Shown in pieces: positions 52,473-60,306 of a stretch of 64,000 nucleotides of DNA (the first letter of the stretch is position 1; each line of letters starts with the position of its first letter). This DNA is from Actinoplanes sp. NBC_00393 (GTDB lineage: Bacteria; Actinomycetota; Actinomycetes; Mycobacteriales; Micromonosporaceae): positions 3,004,501 to 3,068,500 of the forward strand of contig NZ_CP107942.1 in assembly GCF_036053395.1 (NCBI RefSeq), read 5' to 3'. The notes beneath the pieces were generated by a model that had not been told where the DNA came from, ran no database searches, and saw only the letters and a program-made list of their open reading frames with translations. The translations under genes were made by a program, and so were the position numbers.

Positions 52473-53233
52473 AGAACAAGGAATATCAGCGCAAGCTGCG
52501 CCCCCTGCACGGCGAGCTGGTCGCCATGCAGGAGTGGGTCAAGGCCACCGGCGCCAAGGTGTGCGTCGTCTTCGAGGGACGCGACACCGCCGGCAAGGGC
52601 GGCACCATCAAGGCGATCACCGAACGGGTCAGCCCCCGGGTGTTCCGGGTGATCGCCCTGCCGGCGCCCACCGACCGCGAGAAGTCGCAGATGTACCTGC
52701 AGCGCTACATCCCGCACCTGCCCGCCGCCGGCGAGGTCGTCATCTTCGACCGCAGCTGGTACAACCGGGCCGGCGTGGAACGGGTCATGGGCTTCTGCAC
52801 CGAGGAGCAGACCCGCACCTTCCTGCAGAACGTGCCGGAGGTCGAGCGGGCCATCGTCGACTCCGGGGTGATCCTGCTCAAGTACTGGCTCGAGGTCAGC
52901 CCGCAGGAGCAGACCCGGCGCCTGCAGAGCCGGATCAACGACCCCCGCAAGATCTGGAAGCTGTCGGACATGGACCTCAAGTCCTACCGGCGGTGGCACG
53001 CCTACTCCCAGGCCCGCGACGACATGTTCGCGACCACCGACACCGAGTGGGCGCCCTGGTATGTGGCGAACACCGACGACAAGAAGAGCGGCCGGCTCAA
53101 CATCGTCACCCACCTGCTCGACAACGTCCCGTACACCCCGGTTCCGCACCGTGAGGTCAAGCTGCCGAAACGCAGGATCAGCGACGACGAGCAGACGGCC
53201 GTGAAGGTCCAGCACATCCCGGAGCCGTACTGA
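52469..53233 (+). CDS. ppk2: polyphosphate kinase 2 family protein
   Basis: The 254-residue PPK2 has Walker A GRDTAGKGGTIKAI (37-50), Walker B VVIFDRSWYNRAGVERVMGF with Asp94, and the lid KYWLEVSPQEQTRRLQSRIN. It uses polyphosphate to phosphorylate ADP or GDP (or the reverse). The single-domain length suits class I. It is translationally coupled to the P-type ATPase (ATGA overlap, GGGAGAG ribosome site), suggesting a local link between polyphosphate and ion pumping. Confidence 0.94.
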   Translation: MKNKEYQRKLRPLHGELVAMQEWVKATGAKVCVVFEGRDTAGKGGTIKAITERVSPRVFRVIALPAPTDREKSQMYLQRYIPHLPAAGEVVIFDRSWYNRAGVERVMGFCTEEQTRTFLQNVPEVERAIVDSGVILLKYWLEVSPQEQTRRLQSRINDPRKIWKLSDMDLKSYRRWHAYSQARDDMFATTDTEWAPWYVANTDDKKSGRLNIVTHLLDNVPYTPVPHREVKLPKRRISDDEQTAVKVQHIPEPY

Positions 53234-53258
53234 TCTTGGCAGCGGGCAAGATAGGGAG

Positions 53259-54248
53259 GTGACGTACACCCCCGCGGGCGACCGCTACGACAGCATGACC
53301 TACCGCCGCGCCGGACGGAGCGGGCTGCGACTGCCCGCCCTGTCGCTCGGGCTGTGGCACAACTTCGGCGACACCCGGCCGCTGGACCGGCAACGCGCCA
53401 TCGTGCGCCGCGCCTTCGACCTCGGCGTCACCCACTTCGACCTGGCCAACAACTACGGCCCGCCGCCCGGCAGCGCCGAGTCGAACTTCGGCCGGCTGCT
53501 CGCCACCGACCTCAAGGCCCACCGCGACGAGATCATCGTCTCCACCAAGGCCGGCTACACCATGTGGGACGGCCCGTACGGCGACTGGGGCTCCCGCAAG
53601 TACCTGGTCTCCTCGCTCGACCAGTCCCTGCAGCGGCTCGGCCTCGACTACGTCGACATCTTCTACCACCACCGGCCGGACCCCGACACCCCGCTCGAGG
53701 AGACGATGACCGCGCTGGACGCCGTGGTCCGCTCCGGCAAGGCGCTGTACGTCGGCATCAGCAACTACAAGAGCGCCCAGGCCGCCGAGGCCGCCCGCAT
53801 CCTGCGCGAACTCGGCACGCCGCTGCTCATCCACCAGCCGTCGTACTCGATCCTGAACCGCTGGATCGAACAGGACCGCCTGCTGGACACCCTGGAGGAG
53901 GCCGGCGCCGGCTGCATCGCATTCAGCCCGCTGCAGCAGGGCCTGCTCACCGACCGGTACCTGACCGGCATCCCGGACGACTCGCGGATCCGCACCAGCG
54001 TCTTCCTCAACGAGAGCGCCCTGGACTCGCAGACCATGCAGCGGCTGCACGCCCTCAACGACATCGCCAAGCGGCGCGGCCAGTCCCTGGCCCAGCTGGC
54101 CCTGTCCTGGGCGCTGCGCGACCCGCGGATGACCAGCCTGATCATCGGCGCCAGCAGCGTCGAACAGCTGGAGAACAACATCGCCGCGGTCAACGCCCCG
54201 TCGCTCAGCGACGGCGAGCTCGACGACATCGACGCCACCGTGCTGTAG
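53259..54248 (+). CDS. aldo/keto reductase (YghZ-like)
   Basis: The 329-residue TIM-barrel enzyme has FDLANNYGPPPGSAESNFGR (catalytic Asp and Tyr), VSTKAGYTMWDGPYGDWGSR (catalytic Lys) and DIFYHHRPDPDTPLEETM (His). The GPPPGSAE and DGPYGDWGSRKYL blocks are those of YghZ/L-glyceraldehyde-3-phosphate reductase-like enzymes. It reduces aldehydes such as methylglyoxal or glyceraldehyde phosphate with NADPH. The GTG at 53259 is 6 bp after CAAGAT. It overlaps the next gene by one base (TAGTG). Confidence 0.92.
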   Translation: MTYTPAGDRYDSMTYRRAGRSGLRLPALSLGLWHNFGDTRPLDRQRAIVRRAFDLGVTHFDLANNYGPPPGSAESNFGRLLATDLKAHRDEIIVSTKAGYTMWDGPYGDWGSRKYLVSSLDQSLQRLGLDYVDIFYHHRPDPDTPLEETMTALDAVVRSGKALYVGISNYKSAQAAEAARILRELGTPLLIHQPSYSILNRWIEQDRLLDTLEEAGAGCIAFSPLQQGLLTDRYLTGIPDDSRIRTSVFLNESALDSQTMQRLHALNDIAKRRGQSLAQLALSWALRDPRMTSLIIGASSVEQLENNIAAVNAPSLSDGELDDIDATVL

Positions 54249-54910
54249 TGGACGACCTGATCCTCGGGGTCGTGGTCGGCTCCCGCGCCTACGGACTGGA
54301 AGGTCCGGGCTCCGACCACGACCGGCGCGGCGTCTTCGTGCCGCCCACCCGTGCCTTCTGGAGCCTCGACAAGCCGCCCACCCACCGGGACGGGCCGCTC
54401 GACGAGCAGTTCTCCTGGGAGGTCGAACGGTTCTGCACGCTCGCTCTGCAGGCCAACCCGACCGTTCTGGAAGTGCTGTGGTCGCCGCTGGTCGAGACGA
54501 TCACCGCGGACGGCAAGGCCCTGCTCGCCGCCCGGCCGGCGTTCCTGTCGCAGCGGATCGCGGAGAGCTACGGCGGGTATGCCCGCGACCAGCTCAACCG
54601 GGTCGCGGCCCGCCGGCAAACCACCGGCGAGACCAACCACAAGCAGGCCATGCACATGGTCCGGTTGCTGCTGGCCGGGGCACACGTGCTGCGTACGGGC
54701 GAGGTGCTGGTCGGCGTCGGCCATCTGCGGGACCGGCTGCTCGCGGTCCGGCGTGGCGAACTGCCGTGGGAGCAGGTCGTCGCCTGGGCCGCCGGCCTGC
54801 AGGCCGACCTCGCATCGGCCGCCGCCACGACCGACCTGCCCGAGCTGCCGGACCGGGCCCGCATCAACGCCCTGCTGCACGACATCCGCGAACGCAACCT
54901 GCACCCCTGA
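54248..54910 (+). CDS. DNA-polymerase-beta-superfamily nucleotidyltransferase
   Basis: The 220-residue protein begins with the nucleotidyltransferase signature VVGSRAYGLEGPGSDHDRRG, where GSRAYG and D-x-D hold the metal site, then RDGPLDEQFSWEVERFCTLA and NPTVLEVLWSPL. It matches predicted nucleotidyltransferases of the COG3541 type. Substrate unknown. The GTG shares a G with the stop of the aldo/keto reductase, so the pair is coupled. Confidence 0.86.
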   Translation: MDDLILGVVVGSRAYGLEGPGSDHDRRGVFVPPTRAFWSLDKPPTHRDGPLDEQFSWEVERFCTLALQANPTVLEVLWSPLVETITADGKALLAARPAFLSQRIAESYGGYARDQLNRVAARRQTTGETNHKQAMHMVRLLLAGAHVLRTGEVLVGVGHLRDRLLAVRRGELPWEQVVAWAAGLQADLASAAATTDLPELPDRARINALLHDIRERNLHP

Positions 54911-54942
54911 CGGCAAGCGGGCCGGCTGTCTAGGGTCGGGGG

Positions 54943-55320
54943 ATGCGGGAACGACGTGCTGCCGTACGCAATCTTCGTCTTGACGCTGCCTACTGCGCGG
55001 CCGGCGCGGTGCTGCTGGCGGTGTTCGCCGGGCCGGCGGCGGAACGGCTCGGACTGCCGGCCGCGGTGATCTACGGGGTTGCGGCGGCGATCGGGCTCTG
55101 GGCGCTCGCGCTGCATCTCGCGGCCGGGCGGCACGGGCTGCGGCGTTGGCTCGTCGGGGTGTTCTCCGCCAACGTGGTCGCGGCCGGCGCGATCGGTGTG
55201 GTCGCCGCGGTGCGGCCCTGGGACGCACTGGTCAGCCTGCTGCTGGTGGCCGTCGCTGTCGAGGTGGGTGGGTTCGCGGTGAGCCAGGCGGCGATCCTGT
55301 TCCGCGAGCCGGCTCGCTGA
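54943..55320 (+). CDS. small membrane protein
   Basis: The 125-residue protein has four hydrophobic helices (LDAAYCAAGAVLLAVFAGPA, AAVIYGVAAAIGLWALALHL, WLVGVFSANVVAAGAIGVVA, ALVSLLLVAVAVEVGGFAVS). It starts 6 bp after TAGGGT (54931-54936). It resembles small actinobacterial integral membrane proteins without known function. Confidence 0.75.
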   Translation: MRERRAAVRNLRLDAAYCAAGAVLLAVFAGPAAERLGLPAAVIYGVAAAIGLWALALHLAAGRHGLRRWLVGVFSANVVAAGAIGVVAAVRPWDALVSLLLVAVAVEVGGFAVSQAAILFREPAR

Positions 55321-55343
55321 GGACGCGCAATCCCCGCGAGAGT

Positions 55344-55970
55344 CTACGAGCGGTCCGTTCCTGGGCTGGGCCGAGCAGCAGGCGGGAGGAAGGCTCGAAG
55401 GGCGATGTCGACGGAGGCCTGGAGGTCTTCGCGGCTGGCGCCGGCTGCGGCGTGGACGGCGTGGCCCTCGCTCAGGGCCATCACGAAACGGGCTGTCGCC
55501 CGCGCATCCATGCCGGGCGGGAGCTCGCCTTCCGCTACGGCGCGGGTCAGGCGTTCCAGCAGGGCGGACTCGGTGGCGGCGCGGCCGGCGGCCAGGATCT
55601 CGGCGATGGCGGCGTTCTCGGGTGAGCAGGCCAGGCCGCCCTGCACGGACAGGCAGCCGGGCGGGTGGCTGTCGGCGGTGAGGCCGTCGGCGCTGGCGCG
55701 CAGGAACGCTTCGACAGCGGCGTACGCGGTGGGCTGTTCCAACGCGGCCCGCGCGGCAGCCACCTGGGCCTCGTGATAGCGGGCGAAAGCGCGCTGGAAC
55801 AGCTCCTGCTTGCTGCCGAACGTCGCGTACAGGCTCGGCCGGTTGATGCCCATCGCCCCGGTCAGGGCGGACAGTGACGTGCCCTCGTAGCCGTGCCGCC
55901 AGAAGACCTCGGCGGCGCGCTCGAGGACGGTTCCCTCGTCGAAGGCCCGCGGTCGCCCGATAACGCTCAT
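55344..55970 (-). CDS. TetR-family transcriptional regulator
   Basis: The 208-residue protein has a TetR HTH at the N terminus: [60 protein letters not shown]. The C-terminal ligand domain has [20 protein letters not shown], as in AcrR/YcdC-like repressors. It is divergent from an SDR gene. Three ACCGNNCGGT sites lie between them, one just before its own ATG, so it likely represses both genes. Confidence 0.92.
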   Translation of the reverse strand: MSVIGRPRAFDEGTVLERAAEVFWRHGYEGTSLSALTGAMGINRPSLYATFGSKQELFQRAFARYHEAQVAAARAALEQPTAYAAVEAFLRASADGLTADSHPPGCLSVQGGLACSPENAAIAEILAAGRAATESALLERLTRAVAEGELPPGMDARATARFVMALSEGHAVHAAAGASREDLQASVDIALRAFLPPAARPSPGTDRS

Positions 55971-55981
55971 GAGCCCCAGCC

Positions 55982-56059
55982 TACCGCTCGGTACAAATCG
56001 TGACCCGGCCCACCAACCGATCGGTACAAAACTTGCTAGGGTTGCACCAACCGAGCGGT
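55982..56059. promoter_or_regulatory. three ACCGNNCGGT operators
   Basis: Palindromes TACCGCTCGGTA (55982-55993), ACCGATCGGT (56016-56025) and ACCGAGCGGT (56050-56059) are spaced about 34 bp apart, each followed by ACAAA. They bracket the TAGGGT -10 (56037-56042) of the SDR gene. Their spacing of about three helical turns would let TetR dimers line up on one face. Confidence 0.82.
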
Positions 56060-56076
56060 ACAAAAAGGGGAAGCAC

Positions 56077-56763
56077 ATGACCGTCACACTGATCACCGGG
56101 GCGAACAAGGGCATCGGGTTCGAGACCGCCAGGCAGCTCATCGGCCTGGGGCACGACGTCTGGATCGGCGCCCGCGACGTCGAGCGCGGCGAGAAGGCCG
56201 CGGCCGAACTCGGCGCGCGATCCGTGCAGCTCGACGTCACCGACGACGATTCGGTGAGCCACGCGCTGGCGACCGTCGAGGCGGCCGAGGGGCGACTCGA
56301 CGTGCTGGTGCACAACGCGGGCATCCTCGCGGACGGGGCCGTCGACGGGCCGGCGGCGCTGCGGGCGTTCGACACCAACGCGGTGGGCATCGTCCGGGTC
56401 ACCGAGGCGGCGCTGCCGCTGCTGCGCAGGTCGTCGAACCCGACGGTGGTGACCGTTTCGAGCAGCATGGGATCGTTCTGGGCGGTGACCAATCCCGAGC
56501 GGCCGGAGTACGCCATGCCGCTGGCGCTCTATGCCGCGTCCAAAGCGGCGGCCACCATGCTCACCGTTCAGTACGCCAAGGCCCACCCGGGCATCAAGTT
56601 CAACGCGGTCGAGCCAGGCACCACCGCCACCGACATGACCGCGGCCTTCGGCATCGGACGGCCGGTATCGGAGAGCGCCCGGACCGTCGTGCGCCTGGCC
56701 ACGCTCGGCCCGGACGGCCCGACCGGGACGCTGCAGGACGACCTCGGGGCGCTGAACTGGTAG
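56077..56763 (+). CDS. short-chain dehydrogenase/reductase
   Basis: The 228-residue classical SDR has TGANKGIG at 7-14, [11 protein letters not shown] (NAG), catalytic Ser near 129 (TVSSSMG) and Tyr152-x-x-x-Lys156 in LYAASKAA. It uses NAD(P)H on a carbonyl; the substrate is unknown. An AAAAAGGGG ribosome site precedes the ATG. It is controlled by the divergent TetR, so its substrate or product may be the inducer. Confidence 0.9.
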   Translation: MTVTLITGANKGIGFETARQLIGLGHDVWIGARDVERGEKAAAELGARSVQLDVTDDDSVSHALATVEAAEGRLDVLVHNAGILADGAVDGPAALRAFDTNAVGIVRVTEAALPLLRRSSNPTVVTVSSSMGSFWAVTNPERPEYAMPLALYAASKAAATMLTVQYAKAHPGIKFNAVEPGTTATDMTAAFGIGRPVSESARTVVRLATLGPDGPTGTLQDDLGALNW

Positions 56764-56764
56764 G

Positions 56765-57685
56765 TCAAGCGGTGATCCGCACCGGGACCGGCAGGCCCTG
56801 CATCACTTCGAGGACGGCGCGCTCGCCGAGCGGCTGGTCCAAGGTGACCGTGGCGGTGCGGGGTGCGCCGATCGCCCGGCAGGCCTCGCCGGCGGCGTGC
56901 GGGCGGGCCACGACGATGACGACCACGGCGAACTCGGACTCGACGGCCCGCCCGGTGTAGTCGGCCCCGCACGGCTCCGACGCCGGGCCCACCGAGCCGG
57001 TGAACGAGACGGTGAGCTCGCGGCTGCCGACCGTCGTCCTGGCCCCGTCGATCGCGAGGCCGCCGGGCGCGTCGTACGGATCCCACGACGGCGGCGTCAC
57101 CTTCAACCCGGCGGCAACGGCCGGGTGGGTGATCCGCACAGCCGTGCCCTTCAGCGTGAACTCCCACGCCGGCACCGTGGCTTCGCCACGCGTCGTCAGC
57201 ACCGCCGCGGTGGTCAGCCGGGCAGCAACAACCCTCAGGGGTACGCAGTCCGCGCACTCCTGCGGATGTGCGGTCACCACCTCGTGGAGGGCCTGTTCGG
57301 CGGAGATCAGCGGCAGCGAGAGGGTGGCGCCGCCGTCCCAGACCACCTCACCGGTGCGCCGCGGGGCGGCCGGCAGCTTGCGGGTGGCGACCACCTTGCC
57401 GGCGAGCAGGGAACGCTTGAAGGCGCCGTTGGCCGCTTCCCCATCGCCGATCTGCGCGGTCTGCTCACCGACCGGGACGAACCTCGGCTGCTTCCCGGCC
57501 GCGCCGACCGCCGCGCCGTAGCGGGCGAGGGCGGCCCGGGCCTGCAGTTTCTGCTGCTCCGGCACATCGTCGGCGGCCGCCTGGGTGGCCGGGGTGAGTT
57601 CCTCGAGCCGGTACTGCTCGGTGGCGCACCCGGCGAGCAACGCGACAAGCAGCACAATGCCGGGATACCGGGGCCGTCGATGCAT
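56765..57685 (-). CDS. secreted lipoprotein, unknown function
   Basis: The 306-residue protein has a signal peptide MHRRPRYPGIVLLVALLAGC with lipobox LLAGC. The mature part includes HEVVTAHPQECADCVPLRVV (a Cys pair), AWEFTLKGTAVRITHPAVA and CGADYTGRAVESEFAVVVIV, suggesting a beta-sandwich stabilised by disulfides. Family not recognised. It converges with the SDR gene (1-bp gap). Confidence 0.78.
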   Translation of the reverse strand: MHRRPRYPGIVLLVALLAGCATEQYRLEELTPATQAAADDVPEQQKLQARAALARYGAAVGAAGKQPRFVPVGEQTAQIGDGEAANGAFKRSLLAGKVVATRKLPAAPRRTGEVVWDGGATLSLPLISAEQALHEVVTAHPQECADCVPLRVVAARLTTAAVLTTRGEATVPAWEFTLKGTAVRITHPAVAAGLKVTPPSWDPYDAPGGLAIDGARTTVGSRELTVSFTGSVGPASEPCGADYTGRAVESEFAVVVIVVARPHAAGEACRAIGAPRTATVTLDQPLGERAVLEVMQGLPVPVRITA

Positions 57686-57806
57686 GCCCCACTATCGCGT
57701 ATCCGGACCACAGCGCGCGGCCCCGGAAAGGGTTTCGCCCGTTCCGGGGCTGTCCGGTACGGTCGCGGTCGCCCAGCAGATCCCCCGGCCGAGAGCAGGT
57801 CTCCCC

Positions 57807-58187
57807 ATGGCGTGTCGTATCAGCGAGCTCGTACTCGGTTGCCGCGAACCCGAGGTGCTCGCGCGGTTCTGGTGCGAGGTCCTGGACTTCGTCATCCTCG
57901 GCCGCGAGGACGACGGCTCGCTGGAGATCGGGCCACGCGAAGGGTTCGGCGGTGCGCAGCCGACGCTCTTCCTGAGCCGCCGGGACGAGCCGGAGAAGGG
58001 CAAGCCCCGCCTGCACATCGACGTCAACGCAACCGACCGTGACCAGGACGCCGAACTGCAGCGCCTACTGGCGCTCGGCGCCCGGCCGGCCGACATCGGC
58101 CAGACCGGCGACGAATCGTGGCACGTCCTGATGGACCCCGAGGGCAACGAGTTCTGCCTGCTCAAACAGCGCCTCCAGCCACTCTGA
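57807..58187 (+). CDS. VOC-family (glyoxalase-like) protein
   Basis: The 126-residue single VOC protein opens CRISELVLGCREPEVLARFW and CEVLDFVILGREDDGSLEIG. LFLSRRDEPEKGKPRLHIDV supplies a His and ESWHVLMDPEGNEFCLL the second half. This is the common actinobacterial glyoxalase-like group (Glyoxalase_6). Activity unknown. Repeats follow downstream. Confidence 0.86.
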   Translation: MACRISELVLGCREPEVLARFWCEVLDFVILGREDDGSLEIGPREGFGGAQPTLFLSRRDEPEKGKPRLHIDVNATDRDQDAELQRLLALGARPADIGQTGDESWHVLMDPEGNEFCLLKQRLQPL

Positions 58188-58273
58188 CTGCTTGTCCGGC
58201 GCCCGCACGCCGGCGCTCCAGCGGTTCGCGGCGAGCCCAGCCCCCGTCAGGCGGACGACCCTCGGTCGGCGGC
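58188..58273. other. spacer leading into repeat array
   Basis: Eighty-six bases after the VOC stop with no gene. Together with the array and repeat copy C this forms a 672-bp gene-free stretch up to 58859. Confidence 0.5.
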
Positions 58274-58680
58274 TGCCGATCCCGGGGCGGATACTTCCCC
58301 GCCACAAGCGGCCGCCGGCCTCAGGCGGGTGCGTCCCGCCCGAAAGCGCCGCCGGTCTCAGGCGGGTGTCTCCCGCCCCGAAAGCGGCGGCCGGTCCCAG
58401 CCGGGCCTGCTTCCTCCGCTTTTATAGCTGCCGTCGGTCCTGGGCCGGTGCGTCCCCGCCCTCAGTGCTGACCTTGGTCCCCCGGTCCGCGGCCTGGACG
58501 GAGTGCCGTGAAGGACGGCCGGTCCTCCCAAGGCAGGCGCCGATCCCGGCGAGTGCTTCCCCGCCTTAAAGCTGACCCCGGTCCCCGGTTTCCGGTCCGC
58601 GACGGGCGCGGGCGATGTGAATGGCGACCGGTCCTCGGAGGCGGAAGCCTCCCCCGACCCCGTGCTTCAGCCCGGCGCGG
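58274..58680 (+). repeat. degenerate tandem array of hairpin units
   Basis: Units of roughly 37-60 bp follow the pattern CGGTC/CGGCC, then GGCGGGTGCGTCCCGCC, then GAAAGC or similar. Two adjacent units carry perfect 6-bp hairpins: GGCGGG/CCCGCC around TGCGT (58324-58340) and around TGTCT (58361-58377). At least five more decayed copies continue to ~58680 (for example near 58443, 58549 and 58621). No protein-coding sense is seen. Confidence 0.65.
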
Positions 58681-58785
58681 GCGCTGGGGCCCGGTGTTGT
58701 GGGCGGCCGCTGAGGATGTGGCGGGACTCTTCGTAGGCGTACCCCGATGGGTTTCGCTGTTGATTTTGGGCTTGGGTACTGCCCG

Positions 58786-58814
58786 GCGCACTGCCCCTAA
58801 GGCATCCTAGGATT
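58786..58814 (+). repeat. dispersed palindromic repeat, copy C
   Basis: GGCGCACTGCCCCTAAGG then CATCCTAGGATT, nearly identical to copies A and B, followed by TCTAGGAG. Upstream similarity (GTAGGCGTACC, then TTGATTTTGGGCTTGGGT) is shared with the DNA before the others. It lies 46 bp before the AbiEii-type pair. Confidence 0.75.
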
Positions 58815-58859
58815 CTAGGAGTTTGCCTTTCCGGTGGGATGTCGGTTTAGGCTGGTCAC

Positions 58860-59201
58860 ATGTCCGCGAGCGCGAGTCCTGTGATCCACCTGGCCCGGCC
58901 GCATCGGCCGGTGGTCGTGGCGGGCACGCTCGGTGAGTTGCGCGGGCCGACCGGTGGGATCGTGGAGCTGCCGTTGCGGCTCTGGTGGCATCCGCAGCGG
59001 GCCTTCGATCTGGCGCAGCCGACGATGCTGCTGTGGATGTATGAGAATGTGCTGCGCGAGGCGATCCGGGTCGATGAGCTGCGGGAACACCTCGATGGCG
59101 GCACGCTGGTCCGGGTCTGGCCGGAGCTGAACCTGCCGCGCGCGGTGCGGGCGGCGTGGGAGGCCCGGCATCCGCGGCTGCGGAACCGGGTTGCCGCCTG
59201 A
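58860..59201 (+). CDS. partner protein of AbiEii-type nucleotidyltransferase
   Basis: The 113-residue protein begins MSASASPVIHLARPHRPVVV and continues GPTGGIVELPLRLWWHPQRA, FDLAQPTMLLWMYENVLREA and LNLPRAVRAAWEARHP. Similar small proteins occur just upstream of AbiEii-like genes in actinobacteria, usually named transcriptional regulators without a clear HTH. I read it as the antitoxin-side partner; this is inference. The ATG is 6 bp after TAGGCT (58848-58853). Confidence 0.7.
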   Translation: MSASASPVIHLARPHRPVVVAGTLGELRGPTGGIVELPLRLWWHPQRAFDLAQPTMLLWMYENVLREAIRVDELREHLDGGTLVRVWPELNLPRAVRAAWEARHPRLRNRVAA

Positions 59202-59208
59202 TCCTCGC

Positions 59209-59850
59209 GTGAGTGTCGACGACTTCTACCGGGACGTGGCGCGCATCGCGCTGGCCGTTGCCGACAAGCACGGGTTCGTGCTGGGCGGCGGGGTGGCGTG
59301 GCTGGTGAACGGGCTGGTGGCGCGGCCTACCGAGGACATCGACCTGTTCACGGACACCGCCGGTGGGGTGGTTGCCGCGGCCGGGGAGGTGACGGCGGCG
59401 CTGACCGCGGCCGGGTACCGGGTGGTGCGCGAAGACGCGGACGAGTTGTTCGCGGGGATGTCGGCGGACATTCAGGAGTTCGTGGTGGCCGGGGACAGCC
59501 GGGCGCTGCGGTTGACGTTGTGCCGGCTCGATCGCAACCGGGCGCCGGTGGTGATGGATGTCGGGCCGGTGATGCACCTCGACGATCTTGTGGCTACCAA
59601 GGTGGCGGCGCTGGTGAACCGGCGCGAGGTGCGCGACTACATCGATGTGGCGGCGGCTCTGGAGCGGTATCCGCTGGAGCGGGTGCTGGAGTTGGCGCAT
59701 GCCGCGGATCCGGCGCTCGATCCGGAGGATGTGGCGGACGCGGGGCGGTATCTGGACCGGCTGGATGATCGGCGGTTCGCGCTGTATGGGCTGGATGCGG
59801 GGGCGATCGCCGAGCTGCGCGGACGGTTGGCGGGGTGGCCGCGCGAATGA
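59209..59850 (+). CDS. AbiEii/AbiGii-type nucleotidyltransferase (putative toxin)
   Basis: The GTG at 59209, 7 bp after the partner stop, gives 213 residues. The nucleotidyltransferase core is GGGVAWLVNG then RPTEDIDLFTD (metal-binding D-x-D at Asp-Ile-Asp), DLVATKVAALVNRREVRDYI and DVAAALERYP. AbiEii proteins are the toxin half of type IV-like toxin-antitoxin or phage-defence pairs and transfer nucleotides to tRNA or other targets. The R-x-T-x-DIDL motif and K...RD.. motif are intact, so it should be active. Confidence 0.85.
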   Translation: MSVDDFYRDVARIALAVADKHGFVLGGGVAWLVNGLVARPTEDIDLFTDTAGGVVAAAGEVTAALTAAGYRVVREDADELFAGMSADIQEFVVAGDSRALRLTLCRLDRNRAPVVMDVGPVMHLDDLVATKVAALVNRREVRDYIDVAAALERYPLERVLELAHAADPALDPEDVADAGRYLDRLDDRRFALYGLDAGAIAELRGRLAGWPRE

Positions 59851-59854
59851 ATCT

Positions 59855-60297
59855 CGGGTGAGGGTCTGCATTTCGGTTCCGGCCTTTTTGGGGTACGGGC
59901 TACGCCGTCGCGCCGAAGTCGTGTCCGCTCTGCCGTGCCGCGCGATCCAGGCATCGCGTCACGGCCCCCGAGGCGACTGCCGGGCTCACCCTGATCGTTG
60001 CGCTTCACCCCGTCTCCCCAGCCCAGCTCTGAGCGCAGCCTCCGGCCGCGCAAGCCGCTCGCCCTACCCAGCCGCTCTCCGTGCCCAGTCGGAATGGAAG
60101 AACCGGCGCTGAAGCGGATGACGTCGCCAGCAGGCGGCTGCGGTTTGAGCGTGACCAGCGGGATGAGCCCGGCGGGCGCGCCGACTGCCGCGCCCCGGCA
60201 GCCGGCTCGCGCCGAACGGCGGAACGGCCACGACTAAGGCATGACGGCGTAGCTCGTACCCCGAAAATGCCGGAACCGAAAATCAGACCCTGACCCG
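59855..60297. repeat. 443-bp element with long inverted repeats
   Basis: The left end (59855-59909: CGGGTGAGGGTCTGCATTTC, GGTTCCGGCCTTTTTGGGGT, ACGGGCTACGCCGTC) matches the reverse complement of the right end (60243-60297) at about 49 of 55 positions. Weaker matching continues inward to about 120 bp per arm. The inside has no gene. It lies exactly between two convergent genes. It looks like a MITE-type insertion or a very large bidirectional terminator. Confidence 0.75.
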
Positions 60298-60306
60298 GAA
60301 GGCTTC

